NCBI GenBank assembly: GCA_965116155.1
Contig: OZ220488.1
Span: 682,001 to 746,000, forward strand
Direction of reading: 5' to 3'
DNA length: 64,000 nucleotides
Origin: G965116155 sp965116155
Lineage (GTDB): Bacteria > Bdellovibrionota > Bdellovibrionia > Bdellovibrionales > UBA1609
Positions 17,447 through 25,718 of the stretch are shown piece by piece; position 1 is the stretch's first letter, and every line of letters begins with the position of its first letter. The position numbers and the translations under genes are program-made. The notes beneath the pieces were generated by a model. The model saw only the letters and a program-made list of their open reading frames with translations. It did not search any database and was not told the DNA's origin.

Positions 17447-17505
17447 AACAGCCCCTTTTTAAGCCTTTTTGTTTTAGCTAAAAAATGCCCTAAAAGTGCG
17501 CGGGC

Positions 17506-18492
17506 TTAGGTTTTTAGTTTTGCAATCTCGTCTTGAGAAAGGCCTGTTACTTTCATAACAAAAGCAGCATCAGCCCCCTCTTTAAGCATATTCATCGCCA
17601 CTGCCACACGCTCCTCGGCACGGCCTTTCTTTAAGCCTGTGTTCAGGCCCTCTATACGGCCTTTCTCTAGGCCCTCAGCGCGTCCTTGCTTGCGGCCTGC
17701 TTCTTTCCAAGGGTTACCCATATTTTGCTCCCAAGTTTCAAGATACTCCTTGCTTGCCGCGCCACTTGACTTTAACATACTCATCACCTCCTCATGGTCT
17801 ATCCCACAAACGCTCGAAACATAAGTTACCACATGCTGCATCAGGTTTGTACTATCATTGTCATCCAAATGACTAAAAATTTGCCTAAAAAATTCACACC
17901 TGTCTTTTCCTGCCATATCACCAAACTGTTGCACCTTTAAAAGCGAATACAAAATAGAATATAACGCACCCTTATTAGGCCATAAAGACACGTCCAAACA
18001 CCCAAGATCAAGAACGTGAAAATTAAGCATAATGCACTCGATTCTCTCAAGGCCAACATCGCATATCATACTACCAAGACCTTGCTTGCTCTCTTTTTGC
18101 CAGGAGCCCAGACCATGATAAAAAATGCAGTTTAAAATAACAAATTGCTTCTTGCTAGCTAAACCAACATGCTTTATCGCCACTCCATAATCAGCCATTT
18201 GCTTATATGTCTTTTTAGGGTCACGCTGATGCTTGTGTTCTAGCAAAATATAAATTGGCCTGGCGTTTTTAAGCTGGCCCCGCAATAATAAATCCGCCTC
18301 TTTGCCTATAGTAGGCAAAGAGGCGTCCTGTCTCACTAGCTCCGTAACATCCAACACATCTTGCACCTCTTTAGGTAGCCAAAACTTTAAAAGCGCCTTC
18401 GTATAATTCATATCCTTAAAGCAACTGCGAAAAAAACGATCATGCGTGTTGGTATAGTGCGTGTTTAAACTTGCTTTTATTTCTGGTACCAT
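17506..18492 (-). CDS. Rpn/YhgA-family PD-(D/E)XK nuclease ('transposase_31')
   Basis: Recombination-promoting nuclease type protein, about 328 residues from ATG 18492 (an in-frame TTG at 18528 would add 12). The family start is clear: TNTHDRFFRSCFKD, then a PD-(D/E)XK core with EADLLLRG and IYILLEHKHQRDPKKTYKQMADYGV (acidic residue plus E-x-K). The C-terminus has the Glu/Gly-rich repeats usual in this family (GRKQGRAEGLEKGRIEGLNTGLKKGRAEE) and ends in MKVTGLSQDEIAKLK. These proteins cleave DNA and stimulate RecA-independent recombination in E. coli; many genomes have numerous copies. It lies between the inverted ankyrin copies. Confidence 0.88.
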   Translation of the reverse strand: MVPEIKASLNTHYTNTHDRFFRSCFKDMNYTKALLKFWLPKEVQDVLDVTELVRQDASLPTIGKEADLLLRGQLKNARPIYILLEHKHQRDPKKTYKQMADYGVAIKHVGLASKKQFVILNCIFYHGLGSWQKESKQGLGSMICDVGLERIECIMLNFHVLDLGCLDVSLWPNKGALYSILYSLLKVQQFGDMAGKDRCEFFRQIFSHLDDNDSTNLMQHVVTYVSSVCGIDHEEVMSMLKSSGAASKEYLETWEQNMGNPWKEAGRKQGRAEGLEKGRIEGLNTGLKKGRAEERVAVAMNMLKEGADAAFVMKVTGLSQDEIAKLKT

Positions 18493-18528
18493 AACTTTGC
18501 TCGTACATCCTTTTTTTCTACGCTGCAA

Positions 18529-19275
18529 ACAACCCTAATACCCAAGGGCGATATTGGGTTGTAGTTTTTTAGCCAAATCAAACCCACAAAATACTATGTA
18601 TGGTATGCGCACATGTGTAAAGCCACAGCGCGGCGTGCAAAGTGTTTTTGCGCGCTAGACAGCTGGCGTAAGCATAAAAGTGGACCTTTTCACTTTGGGG
18701 CTGTCGTTTGCCCTCTTGGCATACGCCCTCTATGAGGGCGCTGCCAAGGGACTGCACTTATAGCTAGCCCAAAATGTAAAGCTCAAAAATGACGAAAAAT
18801 GGGGGGGGCGCCGAGCCTGTAGCCTTGTACGATTTTTAGGCACAAGGCGACCAGACTTGCTTAAGTGAGTGTGGACGCTGCGTGCCCCTTTGGGACCCTT
18901 CGCTATTAGTGCATTGATAGCTGTCTAGTGCACAAAAACACTTTGAATATCAGAGCTTCTCTTGCCTCAACCGATAAGCATTCTTGCAGAATACTTATCA
19001 GGAGGCTGCGTCTATCCAGCACGTGAGGGTATCCTAGCTTAGGCCGCTTGCCTGACGCACCTAAGGGTGCGTCCACAGGCTACGCTCTCTGGCCAGGATA
19101 ACCTCACTAACACTTTTATGCTTACGCCCAATTAAAGCGCTAGTAAAAACTCTTTAAGTAGTAAGTGAAGCCCCCTTGGCCTCCGTAGGGGGTGTCGGGT
19201 AAGGGGGCGAAACGAAAGCCTTAAAGAGTTTTTACGACCTATACAGCTTACGCAGGCAATTAAAACGTAGTCCAG
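18529..19275. repeat. Mosaic of dispersed hairpin elements
   Basis: About 750 bases with no credible gene. Recognisable pieces: CAAAGTGTTTTTGCGCGCTAG (about 18639-18659) and its inverted partner CTAGTGCACAAAAACACTTTG (about 18924-18945), some 255 bases apart; GCGTAAGC at 18666-18673 (plus), 19120-19127 and 19246-19253 (minus); a hairpin TTGCCCTCTTGGCA/TGCCAAGGG around 18707-18752; a GTAGCCTTG module at 18819; and a long hairpin 19143-19236 with arms TAAAAACTCTTTAAG / CTTAAAGAGTTTTTA. The Rpn promoter must lie within the first part. Confidence 0.75.
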
Positions 19276-19277
19276 CG

Positions 19278-20003
19278 TCAACCTTCTAAAATTCTTTTGC
19301 AATGATCAGCCTTATACTGCTTTAAAAGCTTTTTAATCTTTATACCATTCCTAACATGGCCCCCTGAATAATCTAAGGCAGTGTTGCCGTCTTCGTCTTT
19401 TGCCTTGACATTAATATCTTCGTGCGCGAGCAAAGCTTTTACAACATCGACCTCGCCCTTATATGCTGCCCATATCAAGGCGGTGTTGCTGTCTTTGCCT
19501 CTTGCATTGACATTAATATCTTCGTGCGCGAGCAGAGCTTTTACAACATCAACCTTGCCCTCATATGCTGCCCATATCAAGGCGGTCTTGCCGTTTTTGT
19601 CTTCTGCATTGACATTAATATCTTCGTGCGCGAGCAAAGCTTTTACAGCATCGACCTTGTCCAAAATTGCTGCCCATATCAAGGCGGTCTTGCCGTTTTT
19701 GTTTTTTGCATTGACATCAATATCTTCGTGCGCGAGCAGAGCTTTTACAACATCGACCTTGCCCTCAAATGCTGCCCATATCAAGGCGGTGTTGCCTTTT
19801 TTGTTTTTTGCATTGACATCAATATCTTCGTGCGCGAGCAAAGCTTTTACAGCATCGACCTTGCCCCAAAATGCTGCATCTATCAAAGCCTTTTCGCGGC
19901 GTTCTTTTTTTGCTTTGGCACCAATACCAAAATTTATAGCAAAACTTGGCTCTAAAACTAATGCCAAAAGCAGCACGAGCCATACAAAACGTAGGTGTTT
20001 CAT
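19278..20003 (-). CDS. Secreted ankyrin-repeat protein (short copy)
   Basis: Second copy of the ankyrin gene, 241 residues from ATG 20003 with the same AGGAGAAAG ribosome site. Signal peptide and basic linker are identical to copy 1, and the capping end (DYSGGHVRNGIKIKKLLKQYKADHCKRILEG) is nearly so. It has five 34-residue repeats instead of eight: the difference of 102 residues is exactly three units. Variable repeat positions read AFWGK, AFEGK, AILDK, AYEGK, AYKGE, partly shared with copy 1 in different order, which points to unequal exchange or gene conversion. Function as for copy 1 is unknown. Confidence 0.9.
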   Translation of the reverse strand: MKHLRFVWLVLLLALVLEPSFAINFGIGAKAKKERREKALIDAAFWGKVDAVKALLAHEDIDVNAKNKKGNTALIWAAFEGKVDVVKALLAHEDIDVNAKNKNGKTALIWAAILDKVDAVKALLAHEDINVNAEDKNGKTALIWAAYEGKVDVVKALLAHEDINVNARGKDSNTALIWAAYKGEVDVVKALLAHEDINVKAKDEDGNTALDYSGGHVRNGIKIKKLLKQYKADHCKRILEG

Positions 20004-20057
20004 TTTCTTTCTCCTAAAGTTGTGGGGTTTTAATACAACAATCAAAATTATTGTACA

Positions 20058-20097
20058 GGAAAGGAAAGGAAAGGAAAGGAAAGGAAAGGAAAGGAAA
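20058..20097 (-). repeat. Pentanucleotide tract, 8 copies (GGAAA on plus strand)
   Basis: Eight perfect units, TTTCC when read toward the ankyrin gene; the sequence between the tract and the ATG is conserved with copy 1, including TACAAT. Two units shorter than the tract before copy 1. Confidence 0.9.
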
Positions 20098-20145
20098 TTT
20101 GTAAAATTTACTCAACGTGCGGAGCTTTGACGAAAGTGTGGACGC

Positions 20146-20254
20146 TGCGGGCCTTTGGCCCTCCTGTCTAGTTCCCCTTTTCACTTTGGGGCGCCCGCTA
20201 GCTTCACATTGGTTTTCAACTGGCCTCCCCAGCCCCCTTTAAAGGGGCGCCTAT
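20146..20254. other. Short spacer between ankyrin copy 2 and recG
   Basis: About 110 bases, GC-rich, with fragments of the dispersed modules (TTTTCACTTTGGGG also occurs near 18690; CCCCTTTAAAGGGG palindrome at about 20237-20250). No gene is seen. The palindrome just behind the recG stop could end recG transcription. Confidence 0.5.
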
Positions 20255-22333
20255 CTAACAATCTGTTTTGCTGGTTTTTAAAAGGTGCTCCCTTAGTGCT
20301 GCGTGTTCTGGGGCGCTAAGGTTGGGGTCACGGCGCACAAGCTCCGCCGCCGCTTCGCGCGCCTTAGATAACCACTTTGCATCGCGCACAAGATTAGCCA
20401 TGCGGAACCGCTCAAACCCAGACTGCTTAACACCCATAACCTGACCAGGGCCGCGTATTTCTAAATCCTTTTCCGCCACATCGAAGCCACTTGCATGCTT
20501 TTCTAAAACACTTAAACGCTTCAGGGCCTCAGCACTAGCATGCCGCAGCATAAGCACACAATAAGATTGGCTCACCCCCCTACCCACACGCCCTCGCATC
20601 TGATGCAGCTGCGACAAGCCAAAACGCTCCGCATGCTCAATCAGCATAACCGTAGCATTAGGCACATCCACCCCCACCTCTATAACCGTCGTTGAAACCA
20701 AAACACGAATTTGGTTTTTGGCAAAAGCCTCCACTGTGCTGCGCTTTTCATCACTCGGCATGCGCCCATGCAGCAGCCCCACAGTAAACTCAGGGAAATG
20801 CTTTTTATACCTCTCGTACTCGGTAGTGGCATTTTTGAGATCCACACGCTCACTCTCTTCCACCAAAGGGCAAACCACATACACCTGCCTTTGCGCTTGC
20901 AGTTGCTTTAGCAAAAAATCCATCACACTGGCGCGAGATTTTTCTCTTGCAACACGGGTGATGACTTTTTTGCGACCAGGAGGGATCTCGTCCACAACAC
21001 TAATATCCAAATCCCCATGCAGCCCAAGGCTTAATGTACGGGGTATGGGCGTCGCCGTCATAACCAAAAAATGCGGCGCCCCACCTTTTTTAAGCCGCAA
21101 ACGCTGATGCACTCCAAAACGATGCTGCTCGTCTACAATAACAAGGCCCAGGTTTTTAAACTGCACACTGTCTTCTAGCGCCGCATGGGTGCCAATTAAA
21201 AACTGCACCCTCCCATTAGACAGATCTTGCAAAATCGCGGCCTTTTGAGCCTTTGTGTGCTTGCCCAAAATGCACCCCACCTCTATACCCTGCGGCACTA
21301 GCCACTTTTTAGCGTTTTGCCAATGCTGTACAGCCAAAATCTCTGTCGGCGCCATTAAAACACTTTGGTAGTTTGACGCACATACAGCCCCAGCACTTAA
21401 AAACGCCAGCACCGTTTTGCCACACCCCACATCCCCTTGCACCAAGCGATGCATAGGGTGCGAGCGCGCGAGGTCTTTTTGAATCTCACCTAAAACCCTT
21501 TTTTGCGCCGTAGTCAAAGTAAAGGGCAGCGCACGCTGGGCGCGCTCTAAAAATTCGCTGGTTTTTGTAAACTGAGGCGCGCGGTGTTTTTGGATTTCAT
21601 GCTTGTTTAAAGCATGCTTTAATCCAAGACAAAAAAAATCCTCAAAAATAATACGCCTTTGTGCTGGGGTGTTGAAATTTAAATACTGCTCCGCCTTGGT
21701 ATGGCAAGGTTTATGCAGTTCATGCAAACATTGCTCTAAAGGAGGCAGGTTGTATTTTTGCAAAAGCCACTCTGGTACATAGTCTTTAGGAGGCACGAGT
21801 TTTTCTAAGGCTGCCAATATAATACTTTGCCACTTAGAGGACTTTAGCCCTCCTGTGCTCGAGTATAAAGGCGTGAGCTCTACTTTACCCACATCATGCT
21901 TAGAGGGAGTGGATTTTGTCAGCACATGCATCGCAGGGTGCACAAACTCCATCCCCCCACCTTGCGCCTGCATAAGCTCCCCTTCTATACGCACCAACGA
22001 CCCAGGGCGGAACATATTAAAATACCCCCTAAAAGGCGCCCTAAAAAACCTAGCCCCAAAGCTTTGGTTAGAATCCATTAGAGTAACTACTGTCATTCTG
22101 CCCCTAAAGCTCACCCCCCTAATATGCGCCAACAAAGACACCACCCTACCACACAGCTCAGGGCTTAAATGCTCCACTTGGTGCACGCTAATATACAGCC
22201 TTGGGTAATGGTGCAGCAGATCTTCGACCTGATGAAAGCCAAGACTTTTTAGCTTATCACCCAAGCGCGGGCCGACACCCTTTACATAAAAAACAGGAGT
22301 ATCCGCATACAAACAATGCTGCTTCTTTGCCAT
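20255..22333 (-). CDS. recG: ATP-dependent DNA helicase RecG
   Basis: Branch-migration helicase that remodels stalled forks and Holliday junctions. The 692-residue protein has an N-terminal wedge/OB domain (GVGPRLGDKLKSLGFHQVEDLLHHYPRLY at the very start, then VVTLMDSNQSFGARFF), helicase motif I QGDVGCGKTVLAF, motif II as VDEQHRFGV (DEQH), motif III MTATPIPRTL, and motifs in the second lobe (VYVVCPLVEESE, GLLHGRMPSDEK, VSTTVIEVGVDVPNA, QMRGRVGRG). The end (ELVRRDPNLSAPEHAALREHL) is as in the family. A dispersed element begins right at its start codon side. Confidence 0.97.
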   Translation of the reverse strand: MAKKQHCLYADTPVFYVKGVGPRLGDKLKSLGFHQVEDLLHHYPRLYISVHQVEHLSPELCGRVVSLLAHIRGVSFRGRMTVVTLMDSNQSFGARFFRAPFRGYFNMFRPGSLVRIEGELMQAQGGGMEFVHPAMHVLTKSTPSKHDVGKVELTPLYSSTGGLKSSKWQSIILAALEKLVPPKDYVPEWLLQKYNLPPLEQCLHELHKPCHTKAEQYLNFNTPAQRRIIFEDFFCLGLKHALNKHEIQKHRAPQFTKTSEFLERAQRALPFTLTTAQKRVLGEIQKDLARSHPMHRLVQGDVGCGKTVLAFLSAGAVCASNYQSVLMAPTEILAVQHWQNAKKWLVPQGIEVGCILGKHTKAQKAAILQDLSNGRVQFLIGTHAALEDSVQFKNLGLVIVDEQHRFGVHQRLRLKKGGAPHFLVMTATPIPRTLSLGLHGDLDISVVDEIPPGRKKVITRVAREKSRASVMDFLLKQLQAQRQVYVVCPLVEESERVDLKNATTEYERYKKHFPEFTVGLLHGRMPSDEKRSTVEAFAKNQIRVLVSTTVIEVGVDVPNATVMLIEHAERFGLSQLHQMRGRVGRGVSQSYCVLMLRHASAEALKRLSVLEKHASGFDVAEKDLEIRGPGQVMGVKQSGFERFRMANLVRDAKWLSKAREAAAELVRRDPNLSAPEHAALREHLLKTSKTDC

Positions 22334-22677
22334 TTAGAGTGCTAGTTGCGTAAGCATCAGAGTGCTAGTAAAATTCTCTGAAGTTAAGCGGCGGCACACT
22401 GATAGCCCCAACGGGGCGGCCATCAGGGTGCCAAGCGTCTTACAGAGAATTTTGCGACCTATATGCGTAAGCATAAAAGCGCCAGTAAAAATGTCTTCAG
22501 CCATACGCAGTCCAGCTGATAGCGCCTCTAGGCGCGGGCCATCAGATGGACAAGTGGTCCTGCCTGAAGCATTTTTGCGCGCTAGACAGCTAAGGGATCT
22601 ACGCGCCTGTAGCGAAGGGCCAAAGGCCCGTAGCGACCACTCTCCCGTCAAAGTTTTATGCATTGAATAAACCATAA
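22334..22677. repeat. Two complete dispersed hairpin elements between recG and nuoN
   Basis: Begins TTTAGAGTGCTAGTTGCGTAAGC next to the recG start. Hairpin A, about 22370-22455: arms AAAATTCTCTG / CAGAGAATTTT outside, CACACTGATAGCCCC / GGGGCGGCCATCAGGGTG inside. Hairpin B, about 22478-22583: arms GTAAAAATGTCTTCAG / CTGAAGCATTTTTGC outside and GCTGATAGCGCC / GGCGCGGGCCATCAG inside, loop TCTA. GCGTAAGC occurs at 22348 and 22465. The 3' flank carries the GTAGCG...CGTCAAAG module. Frames reported on either strand here are by-products of the palindromes. Confidence 0.8.
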
Positions 22678-24201
22678 CTAGAGTGCTAACACGGCGTAAA
22701 GCATCTGCACGCCCACGCCAAACACCACAACAAAAAAAGCCCCCGCGCAAAGCACACCTAAAGTGCCAAGGCCACCATGGCGTAACACTGCAAGCGCCGG
22801 TGCACCGGGCTCAGGTTGCTCGTACATATACATACACACAATAGGACGCAGATAATAGTAAACCCCCACCACACTGCCTATAATCGCCCAAAACACCAAC
22901 CAGAACATTCCCTGCCCCATAGCCGCCGTTAGTACCAAAAACTTAGCCCAAAAACCCACCAACGGCGGCACGCCTGCTAAACTTAGCAGCAGCAGACCAA
23001 AAGCTCCTGCTACCCAAGGTTTTGAATACGCCAAGGCTTTTAAGTCTGCAACCCGAGGCTCAAACCCCCACTCATTTTGCAAATACGCCACCACTCCAAA
23101 GGCCCCCATCGACATAACAGCATACACAAACACATAAAACACCAAGGTCGATGTACCCACAAAAACACTGCCACCACCAACGCCCGCTGCTGCCACCACA
23201 CCCACTAAAGCATAACCCGCATGGGCAATGCTCGAGTAAGCCAGCACCCTTTTAAGCGACTGCTGCAAGCATGCCATAATATTGCCGCCCAAAATGCTAA
23301 GCACCGCCACCCACTGCAGCATAGAAACCAGTACATGCGCTTTTTCATGGCTCAGTACCCCGGTTAAAATAAGTCTTAAAAAAGCTACAAAAACCACTAG
23401 CTTAACACCTGCAGACATAAAAGCCGTTAGCGGCGTGGGTGCCCCCTGATACACATCAGGCACCCAAGACGCAAAAGGCACCAAACCCACCTTAAACGCC
23501 AAACCCACCCCCATAAGCAGCACACCCACAAGCACAAGACGGCTGTAATTCAACATACTCCACAAGGCCCCATCCGAGAGCTCACTAAGCAGCGTTGTGC
23601 CCAAAACCCCATGCACAAAACTCAAGCCATACAAAAAAATCGCCGATGCCACACTGCCTAAAACAAAATACTTAAACGCCTCTGGTGTAGCTGCGCGTCC
23701 ATGGCCCACGGCCATTAGCATATAAAGGCACAAAGACATAAGCTCAATGCCTATAAACATCACAATTAAATCATTGGCCCAAGCGACCTGCAGCATGCCA
23801 AGCCCTGCACCCATAAGTAAAAACAGGCTCTCGCTATACCGGGGGCCTTTAAAATCTGCACTATCCCGCCACAAAAACAAAGCCATAAAAAGCATTAAGC
23901 ATAGCGTAACGCATGCACTGGCAGAAAAAGCATCAAACACCAAAGCTTTGCTAAATAAAAACACCTTCGCGCCGCTGCCGCCCATAACCCGCGGCCACAG
24001 GGCGCACATAAAAACTCCCATAGCTAAAACCCAAGGCGCGCACAAAAAAGTACTTACACTAACGGAAGGCTCTTGGTTGTTTTTAAAAAGTTTAAACCCA
24101 ATCGGCAAAACCGCAGCACAAAGTAAAAACAAAAACGGCTGCACATAGATCAGATCTTGCACACTCACAAAAGCCTGCGTGTTATCTATAGCCTGTTGCA
24201 T
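22678..24201 (-). CDS. nuoN: NADH-quinone oxidoreductase subunit N
   Basis: Antiporter-like proton-pumping subunit of complex I, 507 residues, about 14 transmembrane helices. Family hallmarks: a glutamate in transmembrane helix 5 (FIGIELMSLCLYML), the pumping-channel lysines in FKVGLVPFASWVPDVYQGAPTPLTAFMS and KRVLAYSSIAHAGYALVG, and the SLAGVPPLVGFWAKF motif. It is the last gene of the nuoAHJKLMN operon, starting one base after nuoM. The final codons and stop (GTG TTA GCA CTC TAG) coincide with a reversed boundary motif of the dispersed repeat. Confidence 0.96.
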   Translation of the reverse strand: MQQAIDNTQAFVSVQDLIYVQPFLFLLCAAVLPIGFKLFKNNQEPSVSVSTFLCAPWVLAMGVFMCALWPRVMGGSGAKVFLFSKALVFDAFSASACVTLCLMLFMALFLWRDSADFKGPRYSESLFLLMGAGLGMLQVAWANDLIVMFIGIELMSLCLYMLMAVGHGRAATPEAFKYFVLGSVASAIFLYGLSFVHGVLGTTLLSELSDGALWSMLNYSRLVLVGVLLMGVGLAFKVGLVPFASWVPDVYQGAPTPLTAFMSAGVKLVVFVAFLRLILTGVLSHEKAHVLVSMLQWVAVLSILGGNIMACLQQSLKRVLAYSSIAHAGYALVGVVAAAGVGGGSVFVGTSTLVFYVFVYAVMSMGAFGVVAYLQNEWGFEPRVADLKALAYSKPWVAGAFGLLLLSLAGVPPLVGFWAKFLVLTAAMGQGMFWLVFWAIIGSVVGVYYYLRPIVCMYMYEQPEPGAPALAVLRHGGLGTLGVLCAGAFFVVVFGVGVQMLYAVLAL

Positions 24202-24202
24202 A

Positions 24203-25711
24203 CTACTTAATACCCAACGAGTATTGGTGTAGGTTTTTTGCTAAATGCTCCACCGACACCTGCGACCACTGTAAAAAATGCCCCGGCTTAATCCCCATCC
24301 AAAAAATGAGCACCACAATAGGAGCAAAAGCAAGTAACTGGCGCCCAGAAAAATCCCACGCCCCCCCCTTGCAAGATTTTACTAAATCACTTTGCGGGCC
24401 AAAAAACACACGCCCAGCCATCCACAAAGTATAACCAGCGCCCAGCACCACCCCCAGTACTGCTACCGTGCCAAAAACAGGATCCGCTTTAAAAGCCCCT
24501 AGCAGAATGAAAAACTCCCCCACAAAGCCCCCCGTTAAGGGCACTGCTATACTAGAAAACGCCACCACAAAAAACACCACACTAAAGCGCGGCAGCTTTT
24601 CAGCCAGCCCTCCATAAGAGCTAATCGTGCGAGTGTGGGTGAGGTTGTACAAATATCCCACTAGCAAAAAAAGCGCCCCCGTAGAAAGGCCATGGTTAAG
24701 CATCTGGTATAACCCCCCATGCAGCCCTAGGGTATTAAAACTAAAAACCCCCAAGCACACATAGCCCATATGCGAAACCGACGAATACGCCACCAGCTTT
24801 TTAATATCCCCCTGCACCATGGCCACACTGGCTCCATACACAATCGCCACAACCGCTCCCGCACATAAAAGCCACGACCAATGCATGCTAGCCTCAGGAA
24901 ACACCGGCAACACCAGCCGCAAAAAACCATAGCCCCCCATTTTTAATAACACTCCTGCCAGTATCACCGAGCCCGCCGTAGGAGCCTCCACATGGGCCGC
25001 CGGCAGCCAAGTATGCAGCGGAAACAGCGGCAACTTAATGCCAAAAGCCAAAACCATACACCAAAAAAGCACATTCTGCGTGCTCAAACCCAGCCCTCCA
25101 ACAAAGGGCAGATCCACTCGATAAAAATCTAAAAAACTAGCACTCAGCTCCCCCGTTTGCGCACCCACTAAAAACATAAGCGCCACAAAGCTTGCCAGCA
25201 AAAACACCGACCCCGCCATAGTGTAAATAAAAAACTTCACCGCTGCATAAAGCTTATTGCCGCCTCCCCACACACCGATCAAAAAATACACCGGCACAAC
25301 CGAGGCTTCGAAAAACACAAAAAACAAAACGGCATCCCAGGCTAAAAACGTACCGAGCATAGCGCCCTGTAGTACAAATACCAAAACCAAAAAAGGCTTA
25401 AGGCGCTTTTGCACGCTCCCCATAACCGAAACCAAAGTCACCGGAAGCAAAAAGCTCGTCATAAGTACCAGCCAAAACGAGATCCCATCGACTCCCACAA
25501 AATACCCCACCCCCAGCGAAGGCACCCAAGGCCAACGCTCTACCAGCTGTAGATTAGAATCTGTAGGGTCGAATAAAAAAAACAGCCCCAAACTGTAGGC
25601 AAACACTCCTACGGCGCCTGTCAGCGCCACAGGCCAAAGCCATTTGGCTTTGCTTGCGCCTAGCCCTGCCGCAAACAGCAAAGGCAAAAATATAAGCCCA
25701 CTTAAATACAT
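24203..25711 (-). CDS. nuoM: NADH-quinone oxidoreductase subunit M
   Basis: Second antiporter-like pump of complex I, 502 residues from ATG 25711. This start has TAGGAGCAAT just before it and begins MYLSGLIFLPLLFAAG; the frame extends further upstream into nuoL but that part is not NuoM-like. Markers: FVGVDGISFWLVLMTSF, FFEASVVPVYFLIGVWGG with the conserved helix-5 glutamate, FGIKLPLFPLHTWLPAAHVEAPTAGSVILAGVLLKMGGYG, and KKLVAYSSVSHMGYV with the lysine of the proton path. The ribosome site uses the last codons of nuoL. Confidence 0.96.
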   Translation of the reverse strand: MYLSGLIFLPLLFAAGLGASKAKWLWPVALTGAVGVFAYSLGLFFLFDPTDSNLQLVERWPWVPSLGVGYFVGVDGISFWLVLMTSFLLPVTLVSVMGSVQKRLKPFLVLVFVLQGAMLGTFLAWDAVLFFVFFEASVVPVYFLIGVWGGGNKLYAAVKFFIYTMAGSVFLLASFVALMFLVGAQTGELSASFLDFYRVDLPFVGGLGLSTQNVLFWCMVLAFGIKLPLFPLHTWLPAAHVEAPTAGSVILAGVLLKMGGYGFLRLVLPVFPEASMHWSWLLCAGAVVAIVYGASVAMVQGDIKKLVAYSSVSHMGYVCLGVFSFNTLGLHGGLYQMLNHGLSTGALFLLVGYLYNLTHTRTISSYGGLAEKLPRFSVVFFVVAFSSIAVPLTGGFVGEFFILLGAFKADPVFGTVAVLGVVLGAGYTLWMAGRVFFGPQSDLVKSCKGGAWDFSGRQLLAFAPIVVLIFWMGIKPGHFLQWSQVSVEHLAKNLHQYSLGIK

Positions 25712-25718
25712 ATTGCTC

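Larger units (their letters stand above)
19198..20145 (-). repeat. Inverted duplication, copy 2 (ankyrin gene unit)
   Basis: Reverse-complement match to 15982-17245, including the DNA on both sides of the gene. With copy 1 it brackets about 1.95 kb holding the small membrane frame, the Rpn nuclease and hairpin repeats. Recombination between the copies would invert that segment. Confidence 0.85.

Noticed and set aside
22334..22750. Frames on both strands between recG and nuoN
   Set aside because: They coincide with the hairpin arms and have no coding character.
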